A DNA stretch of 52,081 nt from CAVYGB01 sp046734815 (GCA_046734815.1 JBKPRZ010000135.1:1-52081), one strand, 5' to 3'. Counted from the stretch's first letter, positions 33,640-42,608 are shown. The notes: a model not told the origin generated them from the letters alone. Numbers and translations are program-made.

Positions 33640-36583
33640 TGCGCCCCCCCGTCCAGGGCAGCGGCACCGTCACCTCGACGGTGGTGCCCTGGCCCGGCTC
33701 GCTGGTCAGGCGATAGCCACCCAGCCGATTCGCTCGTTCGCGCATACCCAGCAGACCGAAGTGTCCCTGGTCGGCTCCCACCGCTCCCCCCGGATCGAAG
33801 CCGCGACCATCGTCGACCACCGTCAAGGCCGCCAGCCTGGTCTCGTAGCGCAGCTTCACCTCGATGCGTCTGGGGCGGGCGTGTTTCACCGCGTTCACGA
33901 TGGCCTCCTGGGCGATGCGGAACAGATCCCCCTTCACCTCGTCCGCCAGCGCCGCCGCCGGTCCCTCCACCACCACCGCGGCGTCGATGCCGCGGCTCTC
34001 GGTCAGTCGGCCGGCCAGCTGCTGCAACGCCACCGCCAGGTCCCCCGCGCCGCCCTGTCCCCGCAGGTCGCCGAGGAACGCGCGCGTCTCCTGCAAGGTG
34101 GTGCTCACCAGCGTGTCTATCGACCCCAGCTCCCGCGCGACCGCCGCGGCATCGCCGCCAGAGAGCCGCCGGCGGAGGCCCCGCACCTTGATGCCCACCG
34201 CCGACATGCCCTGCAACAGCGTATCGTGAAGCTCGCGCGCCAGCCGGCCGCGCTCGGCCAGCGCCGCCAGGTAGCCGCGCCGCAACCCGCGCTCGCGCTG
34301 TCGCCACAGCCCCGCGACCACCACCAGCAGGGCCAGCGCGCCGGTCGGGTAGAACCACACGGTCTGATAAAGGTGTGGTCGCAGGCGCAGCTGCACGACG
34401 TCGCCCTCCTCGTTCCACACCCCGTCGGCGTTGCTCCCCTGGACGTGGAAGCGGTAACGCCCCGGCGGAATGTTCGTGTAGTAGGCCACCCGGCGGGCGC
34501 CCGCCTCCACCCAGCTCTGCTCGAAGCCCTCCAGCCGGTACCGGTGCAGGCTCTTGTGCGGCTCGAGCAGGCTGACCGCCGAGAACCGGAAGGCCAGGTT
34601 CCCCGGTCCCGGCGGCAGCTCGTTGACCGCGCCGCGCACCAGGGTGCGCGCGTCAGCGGTGGCCTCGTCGATGCGAACCACCGGCGGGCGATCGTTCACC
34701 CGCAGCCGGGCCGGATCGACCATCAGCGCACCCTGTTCCATCGCGAACCACAGCCGGCCGCCGCTGTCTTTCCAGACCGCCGGATCGCGGGTGTTGTGGC
34801 CGATGATGTCGCGCCGGCGATCGTCCGTCTCCAGCGACAGCGGATCGATGGACGTGCGCGCGCCGTCGGCCAGCGCGACCACGCGGTCCTCGGGCAGGCG
34901 CAACAGGCCGCGGCTGGTGCTGATCCAGAACCCGCCCCGATCATCATCGATCATCTGGAATAGCTGGCGGTCGCCGAAGCCCGCCGCGGCCCCCAGGAAC
35001 CGGATCGGTCCGGGGCTCAAACGCGCGACATCGGTCCCGGTAATGAGCCAGAGCCGCCCTTCCCGATCTCGGTGCAGCGCCCGGCCAGGTTGCTTTCCCC
35101 CGGGCAGATCCACCGGCAACAGCCGTCCGTCCTGCAGCCGGGCCGCTCCCAGGTTGGCCGCCACCCAGATGGGACCGGACGGGTCGCTCTCGATGTTGCG
35201 TATCGGCCCCAACGGCGACCGCGCCACCTCCTGCAACCGGCCACCCTGGTAGCGGAGCAGCCGCTCGCCACTGGCCATCCACACCGTCCCCTGGCCGTCG
35301 ACGTGCAACGCGGCCACCTGTCCATCCACCTCCGCTGGAACGTCGACGTGTCCGGCGCGCACCCGGGCGATTCCGTGCGACGTGCCCACCCAGACCTCGC
35401 CCTGCGGGCCGGGCGTCACCGCCAGCACCTCCTGGTTGGGCAACCCGTCCTTCACCGTGAACAGCTGCTCGACCGGAGCGCGCCAGCGCAGCAATCCCTG
35501 CCGCAACCCGAACCAGTAGGCGCCCTCGCGATCCTGACAGACGCTGGCGACCCGCTGGATTTCCTGCAAGGTGGGTGGGCCCGATCGGGTCATCACCACC
35601 CGATCCGTGAACTGCGCGATTCCGCCGTTGCGGGTGCCCACCCACAAGCTGCCTTCGCGATCCTCGTGGACCGCGGTCACGTCGTCGTCGGGCAACCCAT
35701 CTCGCGTCGTGTAGGTGACCCAGTCACCGCCCCGGAAGCGGACCAGGCCGTGGTGGGTGCCAACCCAGACGTTGCCGTCACGGTCCTCGATCACCTGACT
35801 GGGCACGCCGTAACGAACGCCGTCGCGCTCGATGAACAGGCGCATCTGCTCACCTTCGACCCGCAGCAGTCCGCGATCCAGCAGGAACCACAGGCGGCCC
35901 TGGACCGTCTCGAAGTAAGAGCGAACGGGTGCCGACACCGGTGCGCCCCCGGCCCTCGCCAGCTGGAAGGCGCCGTCTTCTTGCGCTCGATAGAGCCCGG
36001 TGTCGGTGCCCAGCCACAGCCGGCGGAGGCGATCGCGCAGCACGAACACGACGCGCCCGAGCGCCGGCGTGGGCACCGGCACCAGACGCGCGGGGGGACC
36101 GGGCCAGTAGCGCCAGAGCCCGTCGCGCGTCGCCAGCCAGGCCGACCCATCGGGCTCTGGCTGCGCGTCGACCGGCCGCGCCCCCGGCGGCAGCGTGACC
36201 CCCGCGGCGAAGCAGTCGCGCGTGATCCCGTCACGCACGCACACCGGCGTCCCGTGCGACGAGATCAACCAGAGCGTCCCCCGCTGGTCCAGCTTCAGGT
36301 TCTGGGTGTCGAAGATGCTGGCGGTCGGTTTGGGCTCCGGCAACGTGACGATGCGCGCGCCGTCGTAGCGGCCGATCCCCCCGTACCCCGCGATCCACAG
36401 GTAACCGTCCGGCGTCTGCGCGATGGCGCGCACGAAGCTGCTGGGAAGCCCGCGGCGGGCGCCCCAGACCTCGACCGTGCATGCACCGAGCGGCAACTCC
36501 GGATCGAGCGCCCAGGCGACTCCCGGGGCCAGCAGCGCTATCAGCACCGCGATCCCGAACCGGCAGCGGAGCCTCATTTTCAC
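33632..36583 (-). CDS. two-component sensor kinase with periplasmic beta-propeller
   Basis: The 983 residues have a signal peptide (FGIAVLIALLAPGVAWA) and about 14 Reg_prop blades (GYLWIAGYGGIGRYDG, GSLWVGTRNGGIAQF and relatives). A Y_Y_Y domain (HRYRLEGFEQSWVEAG, IPPGRYRFHVQGSN) precedes one membrane helix (ALALLVVVAGLW). The cytoplasmic part has a HisKA_3 dimerisation domain (RELHDTLLQGM, phospho-His786) and an HATPase (DVG-like VVDDGRGFDPGG, HFGLLGMRERA). Such propeller sensors in other phyla respond to polysaccharide fragments; that this one does is inferred from nearby lyase-like lipoproteins. It is cotranscribed with the NarL-type regulator. Confidence 0.95.
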   Translation of the reverse strand: MKMRLRCRFGIAVLIALLAPGVAWALDPELPLGACTVEVWGARRGLPSSFVRAIAQTPDGYLWIAGYGGIGRYDGARIVTLPEPKPTASIFDTQNLKLDQRGTLWLISSHGTPVCVRDGITRDCFAAGVTLPPGARPVDAQPEPDGSAWLATRDGLWRYWPGPPARLVPVPTPALGRVVFVLRDRLRRLWLGTDTGLYRAQEDGAFQLARAGGAPVSAPVRSYFETVQGRLWFLLDRGLLRVEGEQMRLFIERDGVRYGVPSQVIEDRDGNVWVGTHHGLVRFRGGDWVTYTTRDGLPDDDVTAVHEDREGSLWVGTRNGGIAQFTDRVVMTRSGPPTLQEIQRVASVCQDREGAYWFGLRQGLLRWRAPVEQLFTVKDGLPNQEVLAVTPGPQGEVWVGTSHGIARVRAGHVDVPAEVDGQVAALHVDGQGTVWMASGERLLRYQGGRLQEVARSPLGPIRNIESDPSGPIWVAANLGAARLQDGRLLPVDLPGGKQPGRALHRDREGRLWLITGTDVARLSPGPIRFLGAAAGFGDRQLFQMIDDDRGGFWISTSRGLLRLPEDRVVALADGARTSIDPLSLETDDRRRDIIGHNTRDPAVWKDSGGRLWFAMEQGALMVDPARLRVNDRPPVVRIDEATADARTLVRGAVNELPPGPGNLAFRFSAVSLLEPHKSLHRYRLEGFEQSWVEAGARRVAYYTNIPPGRYRFHVQGSNADGVWNEEGDVVQLRLRPHLYQTVWFYPTGALALLVVVAGLWRQRERGLRRGYLAALAERGRLARELHDTLLQGMSAVGIKVRGLRRRLSGGDAAAVARELGSIDTLVSTTLQETRAFLGDLRGQGGAGDLAVALQQLAGRLTESRGIDAAVVVEGPAAALADEVKGDLFRIAQEAIVNAVKHARPRRIEVKLRYETRLAALTVVDDGRGFDPGGAVGADQGHFGLLGMRERANRLGGYRLTSEPGQGTTVEVTVPLPWTGGRNV

Positions 36584-36915
36584 GACGTCTTGACCACCTC
36601 GACCCCGACGGTGCCTCGAAATCTAGCAGCCCCCTCGGGGCCCGCGCTGCGGCGAGGATCGGGTCATTCGCGCGGCCGGCCCACCCCCCGATCGAGGGAT
36701 GGACAAAGCCCCGAACGGGGGCTGCCGGCCCCGAGCAGGAATCTCGTAAGACCTGCCAGGTGATCCGTCGACGCGTTTTCCGGGCTCGTTACGCGCTGGC
36801 CCTGCCGGCGGCGTCGTCGACATGCGGGGGCGCCGGACCTGCGCGCGCGCAGATCGGCAGCGGATGGGCGCTGGTGCTCCGCCGCCGCGGGAGACGCAGC
36901 TAGCGGATCGCTCAT
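36584..36915. other. divergent intergenic region with operator S3
   Basis: It separates the kinase gene (minus) from the exported-protein gene (plus). It contains S3 at 36685-36722. After S3 on the plus strand, GGAATCTCGTAAGACC resembles the sequence at the same position after S5, suggesting a promoter that reads to the right. No coding frame here is convincing. Confidence 0.45.
36685..36722 (+). promoter_or_regulatory. paired-palindrome operator S3
   Basis: CCCCCGATCGAGGG and CCCCGAACGGGGGC have CGA cores at 36689 and 36712, 23 bases apart. It could serve the kinase operon, the rightward sigma module, or both. Confidence 0.65.
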
Positions 36916-37836
36916 TTGGTCGGCGTCGGCAGGCTCTGGTCGTGTTTCGCGGTGGCCTGCGCGTTCGCTTTCTGCAGCGGCGTCCGCTCCGGTTTGCTTC
37001 CCGCCGCGGCGAGCGCGGACGAGCCCTCCGCTGCGGTGACCTACAGCGCGCCCGCAGACTGCCCCGACTCGGCTGCGTTCATCGCCCTGCTCACGACGCG
37101 GGCCGCGGGGAGCTGGCGCTTTCGGGAAGGGACCGGTGACCCTCAGTTCGTGGTGGAGATCCGCGAGGCCCGCGAGGGGAAGCTCGGGCGCCTGCGACGC
37201 CGCACGGGCGGCCGGGTCAGCGATGCGCGCGAAGTACGCGCGGGAAGCTGCCAGGAGGTCGTGCAGGCCCTGGCGTTGACCACCACATTGAGCCTGGCGG
37301 CGGCGGTCGAAGAGCCCGGCGCCTCCCCGTGGCGCTGGAACGTCGGCGTCGGCGTCGCGGCGGTCGCGCTCCTGCCGCCGGCGCCGATGCTGCAGGCGCG
37401 CATCCACGTCGAGACTTCCCCGCTCCAACGAAACGGCCTTCATGCTCCGGACCTCCGGCTGATCTTGGCCCACGCCCGCAACGATCTGCTGTCGGTGGGG
37501 GCGGCCCGATTCTCCTTGTCCTCGATCGGGGTGAGTGCCTGTCCGCTGAGCTGGCGCGCGCTACGTGTTTGCCTCGACGGCGACGCGGGCGTGCTGGCTG
37601 GCGCCGGGCGTGGCGTCGATCGCCCTCGTTCGATCCTCACCTGGTGGACCGCGGCCGGTGCGTTGGCTTCGGCACGCTGGATCCTCGGCCGTCGGGTGAT
37701 CTTCGAGTCGTTCGCGGGCCTGCGGGTGCCCTTGCGGCGCACCGACTTCGTGTTCGAGATGCCGCGTCGGCCGGTGGCCAGCATTCCCGCCGCGTGCGCG
37801 GTCGGGGGGGTGTCGTTCGCGCGCACGATTCCGTGA
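36916..37836 (+). CDS. exported protein of sigma module, homologue-like to 13675
   Basis: The 306-residue frame begins at TTG 36916; the start is uncertain. A signal peptide (CFAVACAFAFCSGVRSG...AAASA) precedes a domain with APADCPDSAAFIALLTTRA and AGSCQEVVQALALTTTLSLAAAV. This gives the same CP...C spacing as the protein at 13675. The C-terminal half has alternating hydrophobic strands and several cysteines. It lies 51 bases before an ECF sigma gene, which mirrors the other module. Probably an envelope protein; function unknown. Confidence 0.65.
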   Translation: MVGVGRLWSCFAVACAFAFCSGVRSGLLPAAASADEPSAAVTYSAPADCPDSAAFIALLTTRAAGSWRFREGTGDPQFVVEIREAREGKLGRLRRRTGGRVSDAREVRAGSCQEVVQALALTTTLSLAAAVEEPGASPWRWNVGVGVAAVALLPPAPMLQARIHVETSPLQRNGLHAPDLRLILAHARNDLLSVGAARFSLSSIGVSACPLSWRALRVCLDGDAGVLAGAGRGVDRPRSILTWWTAAGALASARWILGRRVIFESFAGLRVPLRRTDFVFEMPRRPVASIPAACAVGGVSFARTIP

Positions 37837-37887
37837 TCAAAGCGTCCCGTCGAAGCCATCCGTAGAGGAGGGCGCAAGGAAAACGTC

Positions 37888-38484
37888 ATGTCCAACGCGC
37901 CAGACACCGCACGGATGGCCGCGCTGACTCCGGTAGGAGGCTTGCACGGTGCCTCCGACCGCCGCCGTCTCGCGCTCCTGGTCGACCGGCACCTCGACGT
38001 CGCCGGACGGATCATCCGGAACCTGGGCGCGCCGGCCGACGAGCTGGAGGACCTGCTGCAGCAGGCCTTCTCGATCGTGGCGGCGCGGCTCGGTGACATC
38101 GTTCCGGGAAAGGAGCGGTCCTTCCTGATCGAGACCGCGGTCCGTCTGGCGGCCAATGCTCGCCGGCGCCGCGCCCGTTCGCGCGAGGTCACCATCGGCG
38201 AGCTGCCGGAGGTGCCTGACATCGCCCCGTCGCCGGAGGACCTGTCCGATCGCAGCCGCGCTCTCGGGCTGCTCGATCGGATCCTGGACCAGATGGACGA
38301 CGGACTGCGCTCCGTGTTCGTCCTGTTCGAGATCGAGGAGATGACGATGGCCGAGATCGCCGGCGTGCTGGAGCTGCCAGCCGGCACGGTTGCCTCGCGC
38401 CTGAGGCGGGCGCGGGAGGAGTTCACCGATCGCGCCCACCGCGCCCGCGGCGAAATCCCAGGAGGAAGGAAAGATCCGCCATGA
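37888..38484 (+). CDS. ECF-type RNA polymerase sigma factor
   Basis: The 198 residues contain region 2 (LVDRHLDVAGRIIRNLGAPADELEDLLQQAFSIVAARL) and region 4 (MDDGLRSVFVLFEIEEMTMAEIAGVLELPAGTVASRLRRAREEF). A purine-rich AAGGAAAA precedes the ATG. Its last bases overlap the next gene in an ATGA arrangement, so the downstream membrane protein is probably its partner. Confidence 0.92.
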   Translation: MSNAPDTARMAALTPVGGLHGASDRRRLALLVDRHLDVAGRIIRNLGAPADELEDLLQQAFSIVAARLGDIVPGKERSFLIETAVRLAANARRRRARSREVTIGELPEVPDIAPSPEDLSDRSRALGLLDRILDQMDDGLRSVFVLFEIEEMTMAEIAGVLELPAGTVASRLRRAREEFTDRAHRARGEIPGGRKDPP

Positions 38485-39464
38485 GGGAGCCGCGTCGATT
38501 GGTTCACAGCGATGGGCCGGGAGCCCAGCTGCTGAGCGCCGCTCGCGCCTACCGCCCGCCCTCCGCGAGCCGACGGCGGGTGCAGCGCATGCTGGGGCTG
38601 CCTGTGGTGCTGTCTCTCGGCGCGACCCTGTCGGCCGCGCTGGCCAGCACCTCGGCCAAGGTGCTTCTGGTGGCGGCGGCCCTGACCGCGACCACCGGCG
38701 GCGGGATGATTGCGTACCGGGCGGCGACCCGGCACCCGGCCGTCCCGGTGCAGCGGAGCACCGAGGTGAACCGAGTCCGCGCACCAGCGCCTTTGCCTGC
38801 TCCGAACGCGACCGGAATGCTGGCGCCCAGCGGAGCGGCCGATCCCGCCCCCCCGCGGCGGCCACGCAAACACCTGACCAAACCTCCGCCCCGGCGCCTG
38901 GCCGCGGTCGCGCCTCGCTCAGCAGCGAGGGTCGCCTTTTCGTCCAATCCGCCGCCCGCGGCCGCGCCGCCGCGTCCAGAGCCGAGGATCGCAATTCCGT
39001 CAGAACCACTGCCTGGGGTCGCGCCGTCGCGTCCAGAGCCGAGGATCGGAATTCTGTCAGAACCACTACCTGCCGTCGCGCCGTTCCAGGCGGAGCCGGG
39101 GATCGCGCAGCAATCACCCCCCGCGGCCGCGCCGCCTGCCGCCCGCGCGCCAGCCCCCTCTCTGGCGGCGGAGCTGGCGCTGCTCGAAGAGGCGGAGAGC
39201 GCCATCCGGAAGCGTCGTTGCGACGAGGCCCTCGCTCGGTTGCAGGAGCACCGGATGGCCTTTCCGGACAGTGCTCTGGCGGAGGAAGCAGCGGTGCTGC
39301 GCATCGCCGCTCTCTTCGGCGCTGGCCAGAGGGCTGTGGCTCGGGCCGAAGCGGCGCGGTTCCTCACCCGCTCGAGCAGCAGCCTGCTCGCAGATCGCGT
39401 TCGTTCGTTGCTGGCCGCGGACCCGCACGAGTCCAACACCTCACCCAAAGGAGACCAACCATGA
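38481..39464 (+). CDS. membrane protein coupled to sigma factor, putative anti-sigma
   Basis: The 327 residues show a short cytoplasmic start, a hydrophobic region (about 38-80), and a long Pro/Ala/Arg linker with an imperfect 19-residue tandem repeat (RPEPRIAIPSEPLPGVAPS). A C-terminal TPR-like helical region follows (LALLEEAESAIRKRRCDEALARLQEH, LRIAALFGAGQRAVARAEAARFL). Topology and translational coupling on both sides match the FecR-TPR protein at 11706, though no FecR domain is visible. The anti-sigma role is inferred. Confidence 0.7.
   Translation: MREPRRLVHSDGPGAQLLSAARAYRPPSASRRRVQRMLGLPVVLSLGATLSAALASTSAKVLLVAAALTATTGGGMIAYRAATRHPAVPVQRSTEVNRVRAPAPLPAPNATGMLAPSGAADPAPPRRPRKHLTKPPPRRLAAVAPRSAARVAFSSNPPPAAAPPRPEPRIAIPSEPLPGVAPSRPEPRIGILSEPLPAVAPFQAEPGIAQQSPPAAAPPAARAPAPSLAAELALLEEAESAIRKRRCDEALARLQEHRMAFPDSALAEEAAVLRIAALFGAGQRAVARAEAARFLTRSSSSLLADRVRSLLAADPHESNTSPKGDQP
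38964..39077 (+). repeat. 57-bp tandem repeat inside the linker of the anti-sigma-like gene
   Basis: Two adjacent 57-base units (38964-39020 and 39021-39077) share CGTCCAGAGCCGAGGATCG and GTCAGAACCACT with few changes. They keep the reading frame and lengthen the Pro-rich linker by 19 residues per unit. Confidence 0.75.
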
Positions 39465-40177
39465 GACCGACAGTGACAGGAACACTCGCGCGCTCGCTCT
39501 GCCTCTCGATCCCGCTTGTGGTCTTCGCGGCCTGTGCCCGGGACGAGATGTCCCTCGGTAGTGGCGAGTCGAGCCTCAAGAGCGGCACCTTCGGCTTCTT
39601 GCCAGGCAGCGCCCCCTGTGACGGCGGTGGTGCACCGACGGACTCGTTCCCCGCGCCCCCATCACCCTCTCCCGCGCCCCCCTCCCCACCAGGTTTCGGT
39701 CCGGGTCCGGTCCCCCCGCCGGCCCCCAGTCCACCGCCCCCACCGTCCCCCACTCCCACACCAGCTCCCGGGCCGGCTCCGGGTGCACCGGTCGCCTGCG
39801 GGAACCTGTCCTGCCAGACCGGCTCGGTTTGCTGCGACTTCGCCTGCGGGATCACCGGGGAGGTTCCGGCGAGGCGAGGTCTCTGTGTGCAGGGGTCCCG
39901 CTGCGGACTGGTGCCCGCCGTCGTGATCGCCTGCAACCCCTGTGAGACAGATGCCGACTGCCGGATCACCGCCAGCAGCTGCACCACACCGGCGTCCAGC
40001 TGCCAGTGCCGGGCGTTTGCCCGGTCCGAGGGCGAGTCGCCCTTCTGCAGCCCGTGCGACGCGCAGGCCTGCGCGAGCAAGGTCGCGGTCTGCGTGGAGT
40101 CGCCTGTACCGCCGACGCCGCCGGGATACCCGCCGGTCAGGGGGCAACGCATCTGCGTCGTCCGCGACGCGCCCTGA
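39461..40177 (+). CDS. cysteine-rich lipoprotein, copy 1
   Basis: ATG 39461 (AAAGGAG upstream) overlaps the preceding stop. The 238 residues have lipobox VFAAC, a Pro/Ser linker of about 60 residues, and a cysteine-rich head. The head carries CGNLSCQTGSVCCDFAC, CNPCETDADCR, SSCQCR and FCSPCDAQACASKVAVC. The same head occurs in the next gene, so this is a tandem duplication. Probably an outer-membrane-anchored surface protein. Function unknown. Confidence 0.8.
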   Translation: MRPTVTGTLARSLCLSIPLVVFAACARDEMSLGSGESSLKSGTFGFLPGSAPCDGGGAPTDSFPAPPSPSPAPPSPPGFGPGPVPPPAPSPPPPPSPTPTPAPGPAPGAPVACGNLSCQTGSVCCDFACGITGEVPARRGLCVQGSRCGLVPAVVIACNPCETDADCRITASSCTTPASSCQCRAFARSEGESPFCSPCDAQACASKVAVCVESPVPPTPPGYPPVRGQRICVVRDAP

Positions 40178-40226
40178 TGCCACTCCATCGCCGGGTCCCC
40201 CGCCTCCCACGTCAAGGAGATTCCCC

Positions 40227-40985
40227 ATGAGAACAACAGTCAGCACGACGATCACGCGTACCCTCTGGATCTCGATCCCGCTTCTTCTCTTCGCGGCCTG
40301 CGCGCGCGATGACGAGCCCCCTGGTGGCGGCAGCAACCCACCGGTCGTCGCTCCCACTCCTCCAGCTCCCACTCCTCCAGCTCCCACTCCTCCAGCTCCC
40401 ACTCCTCCCGGCGCTGTTACAAGCCCCACTCCGCCACCTCCGGCTCCGGCTCCCGCGCCCACTCCGCCACCTCCCGGGCCGGCTCCGGCGCCCACCCCGC
40501 CACCTCCGGGTCCGCCTCCCGTTCCACCGCCTCCATTTGGCGGTCCCTCTGTCGTCGTGCCCGGGCCGATGTGCGGGAACATGGTCTGCGCGGCCGGCTC
40601 GGTCTGTTGCACCTCCAGCTGTGGCGGCACCGGCGGGGAGGCTCTCGAGCGCCGTGACTTCTGTGCGCAGGGCGGGTGCCTGCCCGTACCGGGCGTCGTG
40701 ATCCCGTGCAACCCGTGCACGCAGGACTCCGACTGCCGGATCGTCGACAACAGCTGCGCCGATCCGGTCTCGAGCTGCCAGTGCCGGGCGCGCACCAAGG
40801 CAGCCGGCGATCCGTCCTCCTGCAGCCGCTGCGATCCGCAGGCCTGCGCGAACAAGATCGCGGTCTGCATGATAGCGGGCAATCCACCGGTGCCGGTGCC
40901 GGTGCCGGTGGCCGGATTCCCGCCGCAGCCGCCGAAACCACAGGGCATCTGCGTCGTGCGTGACGCCCCCCGCACGATGCCCTGA
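40227..40985 (+). CDS. cysteine-rich lipoprotein, copy 2
   Basis: The 252 residues repeat the plan of the upstream gene: signal peptide with lipobox LFAAC, a very Pro-rich linker (TPPAP units), and the head CGNMVCAAGSVCCTSSC, CNPCTQDSDCR, SSCQCR, CDPQACANKIAVC. ATG 40227 follows AAGGAG with a short gap. The linker contains a 15-base tandem repeat and so may vary in length between strains. It closes the second sigma module. Confidence 0.8.
   Translation: MRTTVSTTITRTLWISIPLLLFAACARDDEPPGGGSNPPVVAPTPPAPTPPAPTPPAPTPPGAVTSPTPPPPAPAPAPTPPPPGPAPAPTPPPPGPPPVPPPPFGGPSVVVPGPMCGNMVCAAGSVCCTSSCGGTGGEALERRDFCAQGGCLPVPGVVIPCNPCTQDSDCRIVDNSCADPVSSCQCRARTKAAGDPSSCSRCDPQACANKIAVCMIAGNPPVPVPVPVAGFPPQPPKPQGICVVRDAPRTMP
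40351..40408 (+). repeat. 15-bp tandem repeat in lipoprotein linker
   Basis: CTCCCACTCCTCCAG is repeated almost four times without error (units at 40351, 40366, 40381, 40396). The period is a multiple of three and encodes PTPPA-type units, so copy-number changes would only alter linker length. Confidence 0.85.
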
Positions 40986-41077
40986 TCTCGCCGAGGCCGT
41001 CGCTCAGGCACGCTCCCGGCTCCTGCGCGCCAGCCCGCTCTTCGCTCCCGTGAGCCGCGCCCGCCCGATGCCGCCCG

Positions 41078-41641
41078 CTACGGCGCCGTCGCACCGGCGC
41101 GTGGGCCGGCGGCCAGCAGCGGGATCAGGGAGGCAGCGAGCTGGGTCCGGCGCAGGGCCTTGTCGAACGCCCGGCGGGCGCTGCGCAGCCGGGAGTAGAC
41201 GGTGAACATCGGCACCGACAGCCGACGGGCGATCTCCCGTACCGCCAGCCCCTCGATCTCGTGCAGGTGGAGGACGGAGCGGTGGCGCTCGCGCAGCCCC
41301 GCGAACGCGCGCGAAACGCGGGCCCAGGTCTCGGCGTCGGACAGCTGATCGTCGGGCAGGGGACTGTCGTCGACGAAGTCGGGAACGGCGACAGTGGCGT
41401 AGCGGCGGGAGCGGCGATTGTGCGCCTGCGCCACCCGGAAGGTGATCCCCAGCAGCCAGTTTTGCAGCGGCCGATCGCAACGGTAGTCGGCCCAGCGGCG
41501 GCACATCACAAGGAACACGTCCTGGGCGAGATCCTCGATGTCCGAAGGCGGGACCCCGTACCGTCGCAACATCTTCTGGACGAACTGTCCCTCGGCCTGG
41601 ACGGCGCGTTGCCACCCGGATGGGTCGACGGGTGGGCGCAT
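41078..41641 (-). CDS. ECF-type RNA polymerase sigma factor
   Basis: From ATG 41641 the product has 187 residues with region 2 (GVPPSDIEDLAQDVFLVMCRRW, RPLQNWLLGITFRVAQAHNRR) and region 4 (LRERHRSVLHLHEIEGLAVREIARRLSVPMFTVYSRLRSARRAF). The ATG overlaps the stop of the lyase-like lipoprotein gene as TGATG, so the two are translationally coupled; a start at 41671 within that gene is also possible. No membrane anti-sigma gene is adjacent, unlike the other two ECF genes here. Confidence 0.9.
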   Translation of the reverse strand: MRPPVDPSGWQRAVQAEGQFVQKMLRRYGVPPSDIEDLAQDVFLVMCRRWADYRCDRPLQNWLLGITFRVAQAHNRRSRRYATVAVPDFVDDSPLPDDQLSDAETWARVSRAFAGLRERHRSVLHLHEIEGLAVREIARRLSVPMFTVYSRLRSARRAFDKALRRTQLAASLIPLLAAGPRAGATAP

Positions 41642-42537
41642 CACTTCCGGTAGTAGCGCACGTTCTTCCACTCCACCTGGGACACCTCACCGGAGGGGGG
41701 CCGGCCAAGGACGCCGTAGATGCCGTACTTGTTGTAAAAGCCGTTGGGCCCAGGCGTGTCCCGCTCCGAGCTGCTGTAGCGGCGCGCGCAATTGATGTAG
41801 AGCTCGATCGTGTTCGTGGCGGTGTCGTGGATGGTGTTCACGTGCACCCATTTTCCGAACATCCCCGTGATCACCGGTGCGCTGCCGGAGTAGACGCGGA
41901 GCTGGCCGCCTTCGGCCGGGAAGGCGTCGAGCATGAAGCTCTTGAACACCTGGTGCACGCAGGTGAAGTCCCCCACCGTGACCCGCACGTCCCCCTCGAA
42001 CTGGTTGCGCCCGGTCCGGTAGTCGTTGTGCACACGCGCTTCACAGCGCTGGATGACGCCCGCCGGGTTCTTCATCATCTTGAAGAACTCGACACCACCC
42101 TCCTCGCGGTAGGTGCAAAATGAATCGCCGCCCTCGAACTGCACGTTCTTCTCGGCCGTGTAAGCCGTCCAGCCGCCGGTGAGCTCCGGGCAGGCGCCGG
42201 GCGCCGTGGGCGCCCCGACGCCGGCGTCGTCGGAAGGAGCGGGAGCGCTGTCCGGGCCCGGGCTGGGTCCGGTGGACACGGCGTCGGCCGCGCCGCCTCC
42301 GGTCGACGCCGCGTCGATGGGTTCGACCCCGCCAGCACCCGACGCCCCCGCGCTGCCTCCGGAGCCGGTCGCGGGCCGCCCGGCCGCGCCACCCGCGCCG
42401 GCCGACCCGGTCGGGGGGATCGACGGCGGGGTCGCTGGCGTAGGGGCGCCGGAGCACGCCGCGAAGGCAGCGAACAGAATGCAGGCGGCGAACAGGATGA
42501 GGGCGGGGCGTCCTGGGCGGCGCTCGGTGGTGCGCAT
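41641..42537 (-). CDS. secreted lipoprotein with jelly-roll (ConA/polysaccharide-lyase-like) domain, paralogue
   Basis: ATG 42537 gives a signal peptide with lipobox FAAFAAC, a Gly/Ala/Ser linker, and the same domain as the protein at 26346. Its motifs are NQFEGDVRVTVGDFTCVHQVF, FGKWVHVNTIHDTATNTIELYINC and YNKYGIYGVL...EWKNVRYYRK. It is coupled to the ECF sigma gene downstream. Operator S4 lies between it and the divergent DUF1592 gene. Substrate unknown. Confidence 0.78.
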   Translation of the reverse strand: MRTTERRPGRPALILFAACILFAAFAACSGAPTPATPPSIPPTGSAGAGGAAGRPATGSGGSAGASGAGGVEPIDAASTGGGAADAVSTGPSPGPDSAPAPSDDAGVGAPTAPGACPELTGGWTAYTAEKNVQFEGGDSFCTYREEGGVEFFKMMKNPAGVIQRCEARVHNDYRTGRNQFEGDVRVTVGDFTCVHQVFKSFMLDAFPAEGGQLRVYSGSAPVITGMFGKWVHVNTIHDTATNTIELYINCARRYSSSERDTPGPNGFYNKYGIYGVLGRPPSGEVSQVEWKNVRYYRK

Positions 42538-42608
42538 GTGTTCAATTGCCTCCGATTCGGAAGACCTGTCGCACGCGACGTTCCCCCGCGCGGCCACCGT
42601 CTCGCCAT

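Noticed and set aside
31060..34191. 1043-codon plus-strand frame opposite the DUF1592 and regulator genes
   Set aside because: It overlaps three well-supported minus-strand genes, has no recognisable motif, and shows the same Gln/Arg/Gly-rich composition as other antisense frames.
36481..36903. 140-codon plus-strand frame upstream of the second sigma module
   Set aside because: It overlaps the start of the kinase gene and contains operator S3. The composition is Arg/Ala-rich without motifs.
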